From Thermotogota bacterium (GTDB lineage Bacteria; Thermotogota; Thermotogae; Petrotogales; Petrotogaceae): 64,000 nucleotides of DNA. The stretch is from the NCBI GenBank assembly GCA_029780115.1, contig JAKOZG010000004.1, forward strand, positions 62,001 to 126,000. The letters are read 5' to 3'. The notes under the pieces were generated by a model. It ran no database searches, was not told the origin of the DNA, and worked only from the letters and a program-made list of their open reading frames with translations. Below are positions 17,189-26,232 of the stretch, piece after piece. Within the stretch, counting starts at the first letter, position 1. The number at the start of each line of letters is the position of its first letter. The translations under genes and the position numbers were made by a program.

Positions 17189-17623
17189 TCAATCTTGATT
17201 ATTAATAGCTTCTTCTAAAGTATGCCACGAAAGTGTGAAGCATTTAATTCTCATTGGAAACTTAGAAATATCAGAAAAAACTTCCAAACCGTCTATTAAG
17301 TCATTATCATACTCTTTACCCTGAGACATTTTGATTACTTCGTTTAAGATTTTTTCTGCTTCTTCAACTGTTTTTCCTTCTATTATTTCACACATCATTG
17401 CTGCAGAGGCTTGACTAATAATACAGCCATGACCTAAATACGATGCTTCAACTATTTTACCGTTATCCACTTTCAAAAAAATTGTTATTTCGTCTCCACA
17501 TGATAAATTTTTTCCTTCTGCCTTTTGAGAAGCAGGAATTTCTTTTTTATATTTGTTATTTTTGGCATAATCTAAAATTATATCTGAATAAAGATCTTCA
17601 ATTCCTATTTTAACCACTCCCAA
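17189..17623 (-). CDS. sufU: SufU Fe-S scaffold / sulfurtransferase
   Basis: Zinc-bound partner of SufS that accepts persulfide sulfur. Three conserved cysteines appear in NLSCGDEI, GHGCIISQASA and IKCFTLSWHTL, with Asp following the first. The segment between the second and third cysteine contains the SufU-type insertion relative to IscU. The start is unclear: TTG 17623 has no ribosome site, GTG 17617 directly abuts GGGAG, while an ATA at 17608 lies five bases after GGAGTGG and overlaps the sufS stop as ATAG. Family members begin with a short stretch before the LYSDIILDYAKN-like segment, which agrees with the later start. Last gene of sufCBDSU. Confidence 0.92.
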   Translation of the reverse strand: MGVVKIGIEDLYSDIILDYAKNNKYKKEIPASQKAEGKNLSCGDEITIFLKVDNGKIVEASYLGHGCIISQASAAMMCEIIEGKTVEEAEKILNEVIKMSQGKEYDNDLIDGLEVFSDISKFPMRIKCFTLSWHTLEEAINNQD

Positions 17624-18831
17624 ACTTTTTTTAAGCCATATATCAGAATGTCTATATCATCCTTTTGGTTGTAGACATAAAAGCTTACTCTACATGTAGC
17701 TTTAACGCCAAGTTCATTCATCATTGGTTGTGCACAATGATGACCACTGCGAATTGCTACCCCAGCTATGTCATTTAATAAATGAGCTACGTCATGGGGA
17801 TGAATACCTTTCATATTAAAAGAAACTATAGAGCTTTGGAATTCATCTTGCGGACCATAAATCTCTAGAAAATCCAAGTTTTTCATCTTTTCTAAAGCAT
17901 ACTTAGTTAACATTTTATCATGCTGATTTATATTATTCATACCGATTTGTTGTAAAAGTTCTACAGCTTTAGCAAGACCAACACTTCCATCAACGTTTGG
18001 AGTTCCAGCTTCGAATTTAAAAGGAAGTATAGTGAAAGTTGTATCTTCCATACTTACCTTATCAATCATTTCTCCTCCAAATAAAAAAGGGGACATTTGC
18101 TCTAAATATTCTTTTTTACCATATAATACTCCTATACCTGTTGGACCTAACATCTTATGTCCAGAGAACGCCAAAAAATCTATATCTAAAGATTTTACAT
18201 CAACAGAGAAGTGAGGAATATATTGAGCACCATCTACAATAATTATGACATTGTTTCTTATCTTTCGTGCCTTTTCCACGATTAAATTTATAGGAATAAC
18301 TTGACCTGTAACATTAGATATTCCTGTTATGCTAATTACTTTTGTTTTTGAAGTAATATAATTAAAGTAATCGTCTGGTTCAAAGATCCCTTTCTTAACC
18401 GGGAAATACTTAATTTTAATATTGAACAATTTTCCAATTTGCTGCCAAGGTACAAAGTTTGAATGATGTTCCATAGTGGTTATTAGAATTTCTTCGCCAG
18501 GTTGAATCATGTTTGAAATAGCTAGAGAATATGCCAACAAGTTTATTGATTCTGTTGTTCCTTTAGTAAAAATAATTTCTTCTTTTTTTGCGTTGATAAA
18601 GTCCGCTAATTTTTGTCTAGAAGATTCATACATCTGCGTTGCTTCAGATGCTAATGTGTGGGTTGATCTATGAACATTGGCATGATGATTCAAACTATAT
18701 TCACTAACGGCTTCCATAACTCGTTTAGGTCTCAAAGTTGTTGCGGCATTGTCTAAATAAACTAATCTATGACCATTAATTTTTCTTTTTAAAGCAGGAA
18801 ATTCTTCTTCATATTTGTTGGAAGACAACAT
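17605..18831 (-). CDS. sufS: SufS group II cysteine desulfurase
   Basis: PLP enzyme that removes sulfur from cysteine and passes it to SufU. It has RLVYLDNAATTLRPKRV at the N-terminus, TMEHHSNFVPWQ, IVDGAQYIPH, the PLP lysine in DFLAFSGHKMLGPTGIGVLYG, and the catalytic Cys in RSGHHCAQP of the group II type. ATG 18831 is chosen because AGGAGG lies just upstream; this places the start 23 bases inside the end of sufD, so translation is probably coupled. Length (408 residues) fits the family. Confidence 0.97.
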   Translation of the reverse strand: MLSSNKYEEEFPALKRKINGHRLVYLDNAATTLRPKRVMEAVSEYSLNHHANVHRSTHTLASEATQMYESSRQKLADFINAKKEEIIFTKGTTESINLLAYSLAISNMIQPGEEILITTMEHHSNFVPWQQIGKLFNIKIKYFPVKKGIFEPDDYFNYITSKTKVISITGISNVTGQVIPINLIVEKARKIRNNVIIIVDGAQYIPHFSVDVKSLDIDFLAFSGHKMLGPTGIGVLYGKKEYLEQMSPFLFGGEMIDKVSMEDTTFTILPFKFEAGTPNVDGSVGLAKAVELLQQIGMNNINQHDKMLTKYALEKMKNLDFLEIYGPQDEFQSSIVSFNMKGIHPHDVAHLLNDIAGVAIRSGHHCAQPMMNELGVKATCRVSFYVYNQKDDIDILIYGLKKVWEWLK

Positions 18832-20026
18832 TTTGTACCTCCTGACTAATGTCTTCCCCAAATTTATTCAATTCGTTTACTACTGGTTCAAAGATTCCAT
18901 ATGCGATCAATTTTTTTGCATCTTCTAGAGAAAATCCCCTCGTCATCAAATAGTATAGTTTTTCCGACTCGATTGTACTAATGCTAGCTGCGTGAGATGC
19001 GGTAACCTCATTTTCATCTACTGTCAAACTTGGTATAGCTTCTGCTTTGGCTTTTTCTGACAGAGTTAAAGTGTATCCTGATTCTGAAGCATTAGCATCT
19101 TTTGCGCCCCTCTTTAAATCGAGAAAACCTCTAAATACAGCTTTTGAGTTATCTTTTATAAGTCCTTTGCCGTTTATACTTCCAGTGGTTTTAGGGGCGT
19201 AAAATCTCATTAAATAAAGCATGTCTATAATGTTATCATCGGTTGCTAAAAAGTAGGGATTTACAGAGGCTGTTGCGCCTTTTCCAGAAAATCTGAAAAA
19301 AATATGAGGAGCAGAGATTTTTCCTCTTATTTGAATATCGGTTACTTCAACTCTCGAATTTTCTTCTAATTCTATAAAAATATTATCAATATTGATATCA
19401 TCATTTCCGTTTAAATTTATATTAATTAATTCCAAATAAGCATTTTTATGGACAACTATTCTATTCGATGTCGTTCTAAAACCTTTTCCTTGATTATTGG
19501 ATCTTAAAACTCTTATAACGGTTGCTTTCGAAAAAGGTCTTAAATTATAAACAGACAATTCGTAAATAGGCGCTTTCCAATAGTAATTAATAATTATAGG
19601 TTCAGAACTTTCTCCTTCCTCTGTCTTTAAATAAAAACCTGTATTAGAAAACGCTTCTGCCATTAACAAAAATTTTCTATGAGCTCCTTCAAAATCATAT
19701 TTAGCAAGAATTTCAATGCCATCTTCATCTATACCATTTATACCTTTTATTTTTCCCTTAACGCTTGTTGGAACAAAGGATACATATTTTTCTGGTTCAT
19801 AGCCATCTAATTTTGCTCGTTTCCATTTAGGAAATCCCCAACTTTTATATGCTTCATACCTATACCCTTTATAAATTTTTAAATAATCATTAGATATATG
19901 TTCTAACGAAGACTGAAATTCAAAATCTTCATAATCTTTTTTGGCTTGTATTTGTGGAACTTGCCACTCCACAGCTTTTAAATTATTATGTTTCATATCT
20001 ATTGTTTTCTCGAAAATTGTGTCCAA
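18809..20026 (-). CDS. sufD: SufD, Fe-S assembly complex subunit
   Basis: SufB-like beta-helix protein that partners SufB and SufC in the SufBC2D scaffold. The core (about 130-370) has the right-handed helix repeats and the C-terminal SufBD signature VDENEVTASHAASISTIESEKLYYLMTRG, shortened here: motifs ASHAAS and YYLMTRGFSLEDA. The His in ASHAAS corresponds to the conserved SufD His implicated in cluster building. Start TTG 20026 is preferred since GAGGTGG lies 5 bases upstream; a GTG at 20065 with a weak site is the alternative. Lies between sufB and sufS. Confidence 0.93.
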   Translation of the reverse strand: MDTIFEKTIDMKHNNLKAVEWQVPQIQAKKDYEDFEFQSSLEHISNDYLKIYKGYRYEAYKSWGFPKWKRAKLDGYEPEKYVSFVPTSVKGKIKGINGIDEDGIEILAKYDFEGAHRKFLLMAEAFSNTGFYLKTEEGESSEPIIINYYWKAPIYELSVYNLRPFSKATVIRVLRSNNQGKGFRTTSNRIVVHKNAYLELININLNGNDDINIDNIFIELEENSRVEVTDIQIRGKISAPHIFFRFSGKGATASVNPYFLATDDNIIDMLYLMRFYAPKTTGSINGKGLIKDNSKAVFRGFLDLKRGAKDANASESGYTLTLSEKAKAEAIPSLTVDENEVTASHAASISTIESEKLYYLMTRGFSLEDAKKLIAYGIFEPVVNELNKFGEDISQEVQNVVFQQI

Positions 20027-20068
20027 CTTTTCCACCTCGTATTGTAATTTTGTAGTAATTGTCACTTT

Positions 20069-21484
20069 TTATCCTATAGAAGATTCTATTTCTAAATTTA
20101 TAAGCCTGTTTAACTCTATTGCATATTCAAGTGGTAGCTCTTTAGCAAAAGGTTCTACGAACCCCCTAACAATGAGAGCTTTGGCTTCCGATTCCTTTAA
20201 TCCCCTGCTCATCAGATAATATATTTGCTCTTCTCTGATTCTGCCAATTCGGGCTTCATGACCTATATCAGCGTCATCTGTGTAGACTTCTATAATAGGG
20301 ACTGTATCACTTTTTGAAAAATTATCAAGCATTAAAGCCTGACAAGATACAGAAGCTTTTGCGCCTTTAGCTTTTTCTCCAACCCTAAGCCATCCTCTGT
20401 AAAAAGCCCAACCTCCCCCAATACTTATACTTCTTGCATCGACAATAGCACTTGTGTAGGGAGCTAGCATAAATACTTTAGAACCCGTGTCCATATGTTG
20501 GTTTGGACCTGCATAAGTAACTGCTATCGTTTCAGTTTTTGCACCCTTACCTCTAAGGATAGAAGCTGGATAAATCATCGATTTCTGACTACCCATTGAA
20601 CCAGAAACCCATTCCATTATCCCATCTTCATCAACTAAAGCTCGCTTTGTATTCAAATTATAAGTATTTTTACTCCAGTTTTGAATAGTTGCATACTTTA
20701 CACGGGCACCCTTTTTTACATATATTTCTACAGCGCCTGCATGAAGATTCGTTGCTTCATATAAAGGGGCTGAACAACCTTCAATAAAAACAACTTCACT
20801 ACCTTCATCAGCAATAATTATAGTATGTTCCATCTGCCCCATACCAGGGTTGTTCATTCGAAAATAAGCTTGAAGTGGCAAAGGAACTTTAACTCCTTTT
20901 GGAACATATAAAAAAGTTCCTCCACTCCATACAGCTCCATGAAAAGCTGCATACTTATGATCGGTAGGAGGTATGGCCTTCATAAAAAATTCTTTCACCA
21001 AATCAGGATATTCTCGAACGGCACTTTCCATGTCTAAAAATATTACACCTAATTTTTCCATTTCTTTTTTTATGTTTTGATATACAATTTCTGAATCGTA
21101 TTGGGCGCCCACTCCCGCCAAAGCTTTTTTCTCTGCCTCAGGAATCCCTAGTTTATCAAAAGTCTCTTTTATCTCTTGGGGAACCTCTTCCCAAGACGTA
21201 GCTTTTTTAGCATCAGGTTTAATATATGCAACTATCTTGCTTACATCTAAATCTGAGATATCAACTCCAAATCGTGGGTCTCTCCATGTTTCAAATATCT
21301 CTAAACTTTTTAACCTAAGTTCTCTCATCCATTTTGGTTCTTGTTTTTGTTCAGAAATTGCCTCAACGATCTGCTTATTTAAGCCAGGGATTGTTTTATA
21401 TGCATATTTAACCTGACTTTTGAAATCAAACTTACTTTGATCTATTAATAAATCCTCTATATTGATTTCTTTATCCGTGGCCAA
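20069..21484 (-). CDS. sufB: SufB, Fe-S assembly scaffold subunit
   Basis: Main scaffold of the SUF system on which the cluster is built. About 470 residues with an N-terminal helical region, AAFHGAVWSGGTFLYVPKGV, HTIIIADEGSEVVFIEGCSAP, LHAGAVEIYV, KMIYPASILRG region and the C-terminal YTDDADIGHEARIGRIREEQ and YYLMSRGLKESEA. Start TTG 21484 lies 8 bases after GAGGAG; GTG 21493 overlaps the sufC stop as GTGA but abuts the ribosome site. Cysteine in EGCSAP matches the proposed sulfur-accepting position region. Confidence 0.97.
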   Translation of the reverse strand: MATDKEINIEDLLIDQSKFDFKSQVKYAYKTIPGLNKQIVEAISEQKQEPKWMRELRLKSLEIFETWRDPRFGVDISDLDVSKIVAYIKPDAKKATSWEEVPQEIKETFDKLGIPEAEKKALAGVGAQYDSEIVYQNIKKEMEKLGVIFLDMESAVREYPDLVKEFFMKAIPPTDHKYAAFHGAVWSGGTFLYVPKGVKVPLPLQAYFRMNNPGMGQMEHTIIIADEGSEVVFIEGCSAPLYEATNLHAGAVEIYVKKGARVKYATIQNWSKNTYNLNTKRALVDEDGIMEWVSGSMGSQKSMIYPASILRGKGAKTETIAVTYAGPNQHMDTGSKVFMLAPYTSAIVDARSISIGGGWAFYRGWLRVGEKAKGAKASVSCQALMLDNFSKSDTVPIIEVYTDDADIGHEARIGRIREEQIYYLMSRGLKESEAKALIVRGFVEPFAKELPLEYAIELNRLINLEIESSIG

Positions 21485-21489
21485 TTTTT

Positions 21490-22263
21490 TCACTCCTCGT
21501 TTATTTTTAATCCTAATTCTTTCTCTATTGTTGAATATCCAATTTTTTCAATTTTTTCAGCCAACTCTTTTTCACCAGTTATAACGATTCTTCCATCGAT
21601 GTAAACATGAACGTAATCCGGAACTACATAGTTCAAAATCCTTTGATAGTGGGTAATAAGTAAAATACCCATTTCGTCGTTTTTAAAATTGTTAATACTT
21701 TCTGAAACGATCCTTAACGCATCTATATCTAATCCTGAATCTATTTCATCTAATATACAAAGTCTAGGCTTTAGGAAGCCCATTTGCAAAATCTCGCTTT
21801 TTTTCTTCTCTCCTCCGGAAAAACCTGTATTTATATATCTTTCCAAAAAGTCTTGATTCAAATCCAACTTTTTAGTAAGTTCAGTCATTAATTTATTTAA
21901 GTCTAAAAGTGTACGTTGATCTTCGGGATGTATATTTCTATATGAATTAATCAAAAATTGTCTCATCTTTATACCTTCAATTTCTTCAGGCGTCTGGAAA
22001 GAAAGAAATAGACCCAATCTAGCCCTTTCATCCGTTGAGAGATTTAATATCGATTGACCTTCAAATAGTATATCTCCTGAAGTTACTCTATATTTTGTAT
22101 TTCCCATAATCACATGTGCTAAGGTCGATTTTCCAGAGCCATTAGGTCCCATTAAAGCATGGATTTCTCCTTTATTAATTGTTAAATTAACTCCTTTTAA
22201 TATTTCAACGCCTTCTTCTACAACTTCGGCTCTTAAATCCCGAATTTCTAATAGTGCTGTCAT
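21490..22263 (-). CDS. sufC: SufC ABC-type ATPase of Fe-S assembly
   Basis: Soluble ABC ATPase that drives conformational change in the SufBC2D complex. Walker A is GPNGSGKSTLAHVIMG, the Q-loop region is FQTPEEIEGI (typical of SufC), the signature is NTGFSGGEKKKSEI, Walker B is RLCILDEIDSGLDIDAL, and the H-loop is LLITHYQRIL. ATG 22263 lies 7 bases after AGGAGG; TTG 22266 is an alternative. First gene of the operon, with its own promoter at 22324-22353. Confidence 0.98.
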   Translation of the reverse strand: MTALLEIRDLRAEVVEEGVEILKGVNLTINKGEIHALMGPNGSGKSTLAHVIMGNTKYRVTSGDILFEGQSILNLSTDERARLGLFLSFQTPEEIEGIKMRQFLINSYRNIHPEDQRTLLDLNKLMTELTKKLDLNQDFLERYINTGFSGGEKKKSEILQMGFLKPRLCILDEIDSGLDIDALRIVSESINNFKNDEMGILLITHYQRILNYVVPDYVHVYIDGRIVITGEKELAEKIEKIGYSTIEKELGLKINEE

Positions 22264-22323
22264 CAATTTTCCTCCTCAGTCTCTTTTTTATATAAAATGA
22301 TTTTATTCTTCATTTGTTTTTAA

Positions 22324-22353
22324 ATTCTACCATATTTGTCCACTTTAAGTCAA
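22324..22353 (-). promoter_or_regulatory. suf operon promoter
   Basis: Minus strand TTGACT (22348-22353), an 18-base spacer and TAGAAT (22324-22329). The transcript would begin about 50 bases upstream of sufC. No IscR- or Fur-like palindrome is obvious around it. Confidence 0.7.
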
Positions 22354-22466
22354 GCATAAATTCGGTATCTTAAAAGCCTATTAAAATACCACATAATATG
22401 TAAATAATAATGAAAAGTAATTCATTAAATTCGATAAGATATAATGATCACTAAATATAATATTTA

Positions 22467-23687
22467 CTAAAAACCCAAGGCAAAATGTGTTTTAAAGGTT
22501 AAACTATTTAAATCAAAAAGGTTTTGAAATTTTTTATTTGTGAAAGATATTTCGGTTCTGTTTTCAATAATCCTGGTATTCAATCCAAAACCCAAGCTTG
22601 ATTTCCAGAAATCGTAAAACTTTTCTATACCGAAAGACAAAGGTATAAAATTAAAAATGGTAGTTTTTGCTTTGACCCCCCAATTGAACAACTTATTTTC
22701 AAAATATATTTCGCCAAAAGGTATAATATCAAAAACAAATACCGGAATCCTAAAAAAGGCAGATAAACCAAATGGATAAGAATACTCTTCTCCTGATAGC
22801 TCTACAATTCCATTCCCGTTAGAAATAGCGCCTTCTAAGGAGTCCCCTTCAAATTTTAAAGTTTCTTGATGAGGTATTTTATATGAAACATCGGCGTTTT
22901 TAATATTAATATTTTTGAGGCTAAAACCCATATATGGATTTTTAGGGTTTCCGAAAGTTATTCCTACATCAATAGAGTGTCCAGAATCTGAAAATAGTTT
23001 GTTTGTTAAAGTGCTGAAATCAAATTTTCCTATCTCTTCATTATTAAAAGGTGAATACAAATCAACATTTACATCTATTTCAAAATTAGTTGTTGCATCC
23101 TCTTTAGAAGTTGACAGTGAATACTTAATATCCGAATCTTTTGTATACACTATCGGCAGATATAGATTATACACTAATCCTAAAGTATATCCATCAAAAT
23201 TATAAGAACCATAAAGACCTGTCCTAATCGAGGAATCTAAATTAAAGAGTATAGTTCCATTATATTGTTCGTCAATCTCATTTCCTTCAGCAATAAGACT
23301 AATTAATTCATTTGGAACTATTATATTGGATTTCAAATTACCGCTTGTAACAAAACCAAAGCCAAAATTAAATATTTTTATCACAAAATGACCATCCAGG
23401 TCGTCTATTGTATCAATTAAAAAATCGTCTCCATTCAAGGTTTTATTTATCTCATTGAAATCTAAAGTAATCTTTTCTGAATTGAATAAACTCAATATTT
23501 CAGTACCTTTATAAAGATTTTGATAAATTAATATATTAGGAGATATTTCTAATTCAAACAAATCTCTTTTTCCCGTTGATTCTAACAAAGCAGGATTCAA
23601 ATAACTATCAAATGATCTTAAAGGATCTGAAAACATTATAACGGTGATAATTGTCACTATTATGAAAACAATCAAAAATCTTTTCAT
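22467..23687 (-). CDS. Probable outer-membrane (toga) beta-barrel protein
   Basis: Unrecognised 406-residue exported protein. A signal peptide (FLIVFIIVTIITVIMFS) is followed by SYLNPALL, a motif common near the start of barrel proteins that begin with a conserved NPA plug segment. The remainder alternates polar and hydrophobic residues in strand-like blocks (HFVIKIFNFGFGFV, TGLYGSYNFDGYTLGLVYNL, NRTEISF) and ends with FKTHFALGF. A terminal Phe is the usual barrel-assembly signal. It lies 23 bp after the lipoprotein gene, in the same orientation, so they are likely one operon. Its ribosome-site region contains GGGGATCT, complementary to the C-rich RNA at 12363. Confidence 0.65.
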   Translation of the reverse strand: MKRFLIVFIIVTIITVIMFSDPLRSFDSYLNPALLESTGKRDLFELEISPNILIYQNLYKGTEILSLFNSEKITLDFNEINKTLNGDDFLIDTIDDLDGHFVIKIFNFGFGFVTSGNLKSNIIVPNELISLIAEGNEIDEQYNGTILFNLDSSIRTGLYGSYNFDGYTLGLVYNLYLPIVYTKDSDIKYSLSTSKEDATTNFEIDVNVDLYSPFNNEEIGKFDFSTLTNKLFSDSGHSIDVGITFGNPKNPYMGFSLKNINIKNADVSYKIPHQETLKFEGDSLEGAISNGNGIVELSGEEYSYPFGLSAFFRIPVFVFDIIPFGEIYFENKLFNWGVKAKTTIFNFIPLSFGIEKFYDFWKSSLGFGLNTRIIENRTEISFTNKKFQNLFDLNSLTFKTHFALGF

Positions 23688-23710
23688 AGTAGATCCCCTC
23701 TCTTAAAATT

Positions 23711-24790
23711 TTAAAGTTCAATAGGAATGTTAATATCTATTCCAAAATCAAACCAAATAATAAATTCTACTTCTCCATCTAAATTTAATTCATAAATAAA
23801 TTCGTTACTGCTTTCTGGTATGTATATCGAAATTAGAAAATTGTAAGGAATTATTTCTTTAATTTCTTTGAGAAAATAGTTTAAATCAAAAACTACTGAA
23901 TCTTCTTTAAAAATAATATGTTCAATTGGCTTTGAATCAGTCTCTTGTTGTTTGTTGACTTCCCATCCCCGGATGTTTATCTTAAAAAACAAACCTGTCG
24001 TATTTAGATAATCCATATATACTTTTAGAGAATTAATACCATTGATTATATCTTTCATATCATCCCCAGAATCTTTTTTTCTTCTAAATATGTCTTCTTC
24101 ACCTATATCTGCCTTGTTACTATATAATTCAATATCTTCAGTAGTAGTAAATTTAAAAGGAAATTCAAAGGTCATCGCTATAGTTGTATTTTTACTTACA
24201 GAAAATCCTTCTTCAAATTTTATCGACATTTCTTCTATCTTAATGTCTTCATGTGTATTAATAAGGTCTGATAAATCAACTTCTTTATTTTGTTCTACTT
24301 TCAAATTATTCTCATTACAGTAAGTCAAGGTTGCTTCTATGGAAATTCCTTCAGCTTCTTTTATTAAAAGTGTCGCTGGGAGAGAAATAAAATTGATATA
24401 TTTCAAAATTCCTAAATCAATTTCAGAAAATGAAAGTAACGATGTTGGAGAATCTGAAGATATTATATTGTATGTACCTTGCGAAATTTGTTTAAAATCT
24501 TCTTTTCCTAGCTTTTTTAAAATTTCGCCGGCGTTAAAAATTGATACTTCTATCGAATAAGTCAGTGGATAATTTGAAGTTCTAGTTAATTGAGCATAAG
24601 GTTGAAAACTCTCCTTTAAAGTGTTTTCAATTGTTTCAATATCTATCAAATCCATAAGCAAAATAACGTCCTTTGTTATAGGAGTTTGAATTGACGGAGA
24701 AGCCTTTACTTCAATCTCTTTAAGCGAGCAAGATGAGGCAAACAACAAGGCTACAAGGACTATTATAAACACTAAATTATTTTTTTTCAT
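23711..24790 (-). CDS. Lipoprotein of unknown function, operon with a beta-barrel protein
   Basis: No family recognised. The N-terminus MKKNNLVFIIVLVALLFASS precedes a cysteine, a type II signal with lipobox FASSC, so the protein is lipid-anchored on the envelope. The body (about 340 residues) is rich in Ile, Ser and Glu with beta-strand character and includes an acidic loop (FRRKKDSGDDMKDI). Start ATG 24790 is chosen because GGGGATTAG precedes it; a TTG/ATG 42 bases earlier would add a tail before the signal peptide. The barrel gene follows 23 bp downstream, suggesting an envelope pair. The divergent neighbour is the GLUG-repeat protein. Confidence 0.65.
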   Translation of the reverse strand: MKKNNLVFIIVLVALLFASSCSLKEIEVKASPSIQTPITKDVILLMDLIDIETIENTLKESFQPYAQLTRTSNYPLTYSIEVSIFNAGEILKKLGKEDFKQISQGTYNIISSDSPTSLLSFSEIDLGILKYINFISLPATLLIKEAEGISIEATLTYCNENNLKVEQNKEVDLSDLINTHEDIKIEEMSIKFEEGFSVSKNTTIAMTFEFPFKFTTTEDIELYSNKADIGEEDIFRRKKDSGDDMKDIINGINSLKVYMDYLNTTGLFFKINIRGWEVNKQQETDSKPIEHIIFKEDSVVFDLNYFLKEIKEIIPYNFLISIYIPESSNEFIYELNLDGEVEFIIWFDFGIDINIPIEL

Positions 24791-25016
24791 TATTCTAATC
24801 CCCAATGAATTAATATTTATTAATTTTATCATATACCTTTAATAAATTTTCATAAATATTAAATAATGTACAGGTTGTTATTAATAATAAAAAGATGATA
24901 TAATAAAACTAATTATACATTAAATTTAATGCTACTTAAACTAAATTAATCTTTCAACATTCAACTATTTTTAAATTCTTTTTTGCTTTACTATATTATA
25001 TGTGGGGGGTATTTAT

Positions 25017-26168
25017 ATGTGCAGAAGAAGGTTTTTATTTATATGTATTTTGATCGCTGTTTCTTTACTTTCTTTTTCTAATTCATTAGATTTTGCAGGA
25101 GGTTCTGGAAGTAAAGATGACCCATTTTTAGTATCAAACTCAGATCAACTACACAACATACGAAACTATTTAGATAAACATTATAAACAAATTTGTGACA
25201 TCGATTTAAGTACTTATGAGGATTGGGATCCTATTGGAAGTAACACTTCTCAGTTTGTCGGGACTTATAACGGAAATGGCTATAAAATAACACATTTACA
25301 AATGAACAAACCTACTGACAAACCGAAAGGCGATATTGTTGGTTTGTTCGGATATATATCAGGTAATTCAAAAATTGAAAATGTTTGTCTGGAAAATGTA
25401 AGCATATCAGCAAGGGCAGACGTTGGAGGACTAGTTGGGTATGTATATAGCGGCACTATAAATAATTGTTCTGTAAGCGGTAATATAGTTGCTGATAACA
25501 ACGTAGGCGGTTTAGTAGGTGGGAACTTTACAGGCATAATAGAATTGAATAGAACAGATGTAACTATTCAAGGAAAATCACATATTGGCGGACTTGTTGG
25601 TCATAATAGAGGAAAAATAATCAATAACTGTGCTTCTGGAGATGTACAAAGCGACATATATACAGGAGGTTTGGTTGGATATAACAGAGGCGAAATAGAA
25701 AACTGCTTCTCAACTGGTAAGGTAAAAGGAGAAAATTTTTCTGGAGGACTTGTTGGATACAACGTGGGAGGTATTATTAAAAATTGTTACTTCATAGGAG
25801 AGGTTACAGGTGTGAGTAAAATAGGTGGGTTAGTTGGAGAAAACTCTCTGGGAGGAATAATTGAAAATTGCTATTCAGCTGGAAATGTTTCTGGTATTAC
25901 CTACACAGGTGGTCTTGTCGGAAACAACAATAGCAGCAAAATAGAAAATAGTTTCACTTGTGCAAATACAATTGGGAATAACTTGGTGGGAGAGTTTGTA
26001 GGAGTTGGATCAAAAGCCGAACTGGGAAAAACGGAACCAGAATTAATGACCAAAAAAGATACATTCAAAGACTGGGATTTTTTGAGTATTTGGAGTATTG
26101 AGGAAGCTGAAACTTTTCCTTATTTCAAATGGCAAAAAGAAATATCGCATAATTATCCTTTAAAATAA
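25017..26168 (+). CDS. Secreted GLUG-repeat protein
   Basis: About 383 residues. A signal peptide (FLFICILIAVSLLSFSNS) is followed by an N-terminal domain (GGSGSKDDPFLVSNSDQLHN, the usual opening of GLUG surface proteins) and then at least seven repeats of about 25 residues built on GGLVG: VGGLVGYVYSG, VGGLVGGNFTG, IGGLVGHNRG, TGGLVGYNRG, SGGLVGYNVGG, IGGLVGENS and TGGLVGNNN, each followed by an ENCxxxGxV strand. GLUG repeats occur in secreted surface and adhesin-like proteins. It lacks sortase or anchoring signals. Start ATG 25017 lies after GGGGGGT. It could form a right-handed beta-helix. Confidence 0.85.
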   Translation: MCRRRFLFICILIAVSLLSFSNSLDFAGGSGSKDDPFLVSNSDQLHNIRNYLDKHYKQICDIDLSTYEDWDPIGSNTSQFVGTYNGNGYKITHLQMNKPTDKPKGDIVGLFGYISGNSKIENVCLENVSISARADVGGLVGYVYSGTINNCSVSGNIVADNNVGGLVGGNFTGIIELNRTDVTIQGKSHIGGLVGHNRGKIINNCASGDVQSDIYTGGLVGYNRGEIENCFSTGKVKGENFSGGLVGYNVGGIIKNCYFIGEVTGVSKIGGLVGENSLGGIIENCYSAGNVSGITYTGGLVGNNNSSKIENSFTCANTIGNNLVGEFVGVGSKAELGKTEPELMTKKDTFKDWDFLSIWSIEEAETFPYFKWQKEISHNYPLK

Positions 26169-26193
26169 ATTTTGATTGAAATAATAGAAATAG

Positions 26194-26219
26194 GGCTGAC
26201 GTTTTTGTCAGCCTTTTTT
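26194..26219 (+). terminator. Terminator after the GLUG-repeat gene
   Basis: Stem GGCTGAC/GTCAGCC with loop GTTTTT followed by six T. Confidence 0.92.
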
Positions 26220-26232
26220 GCTTGTCACTATT

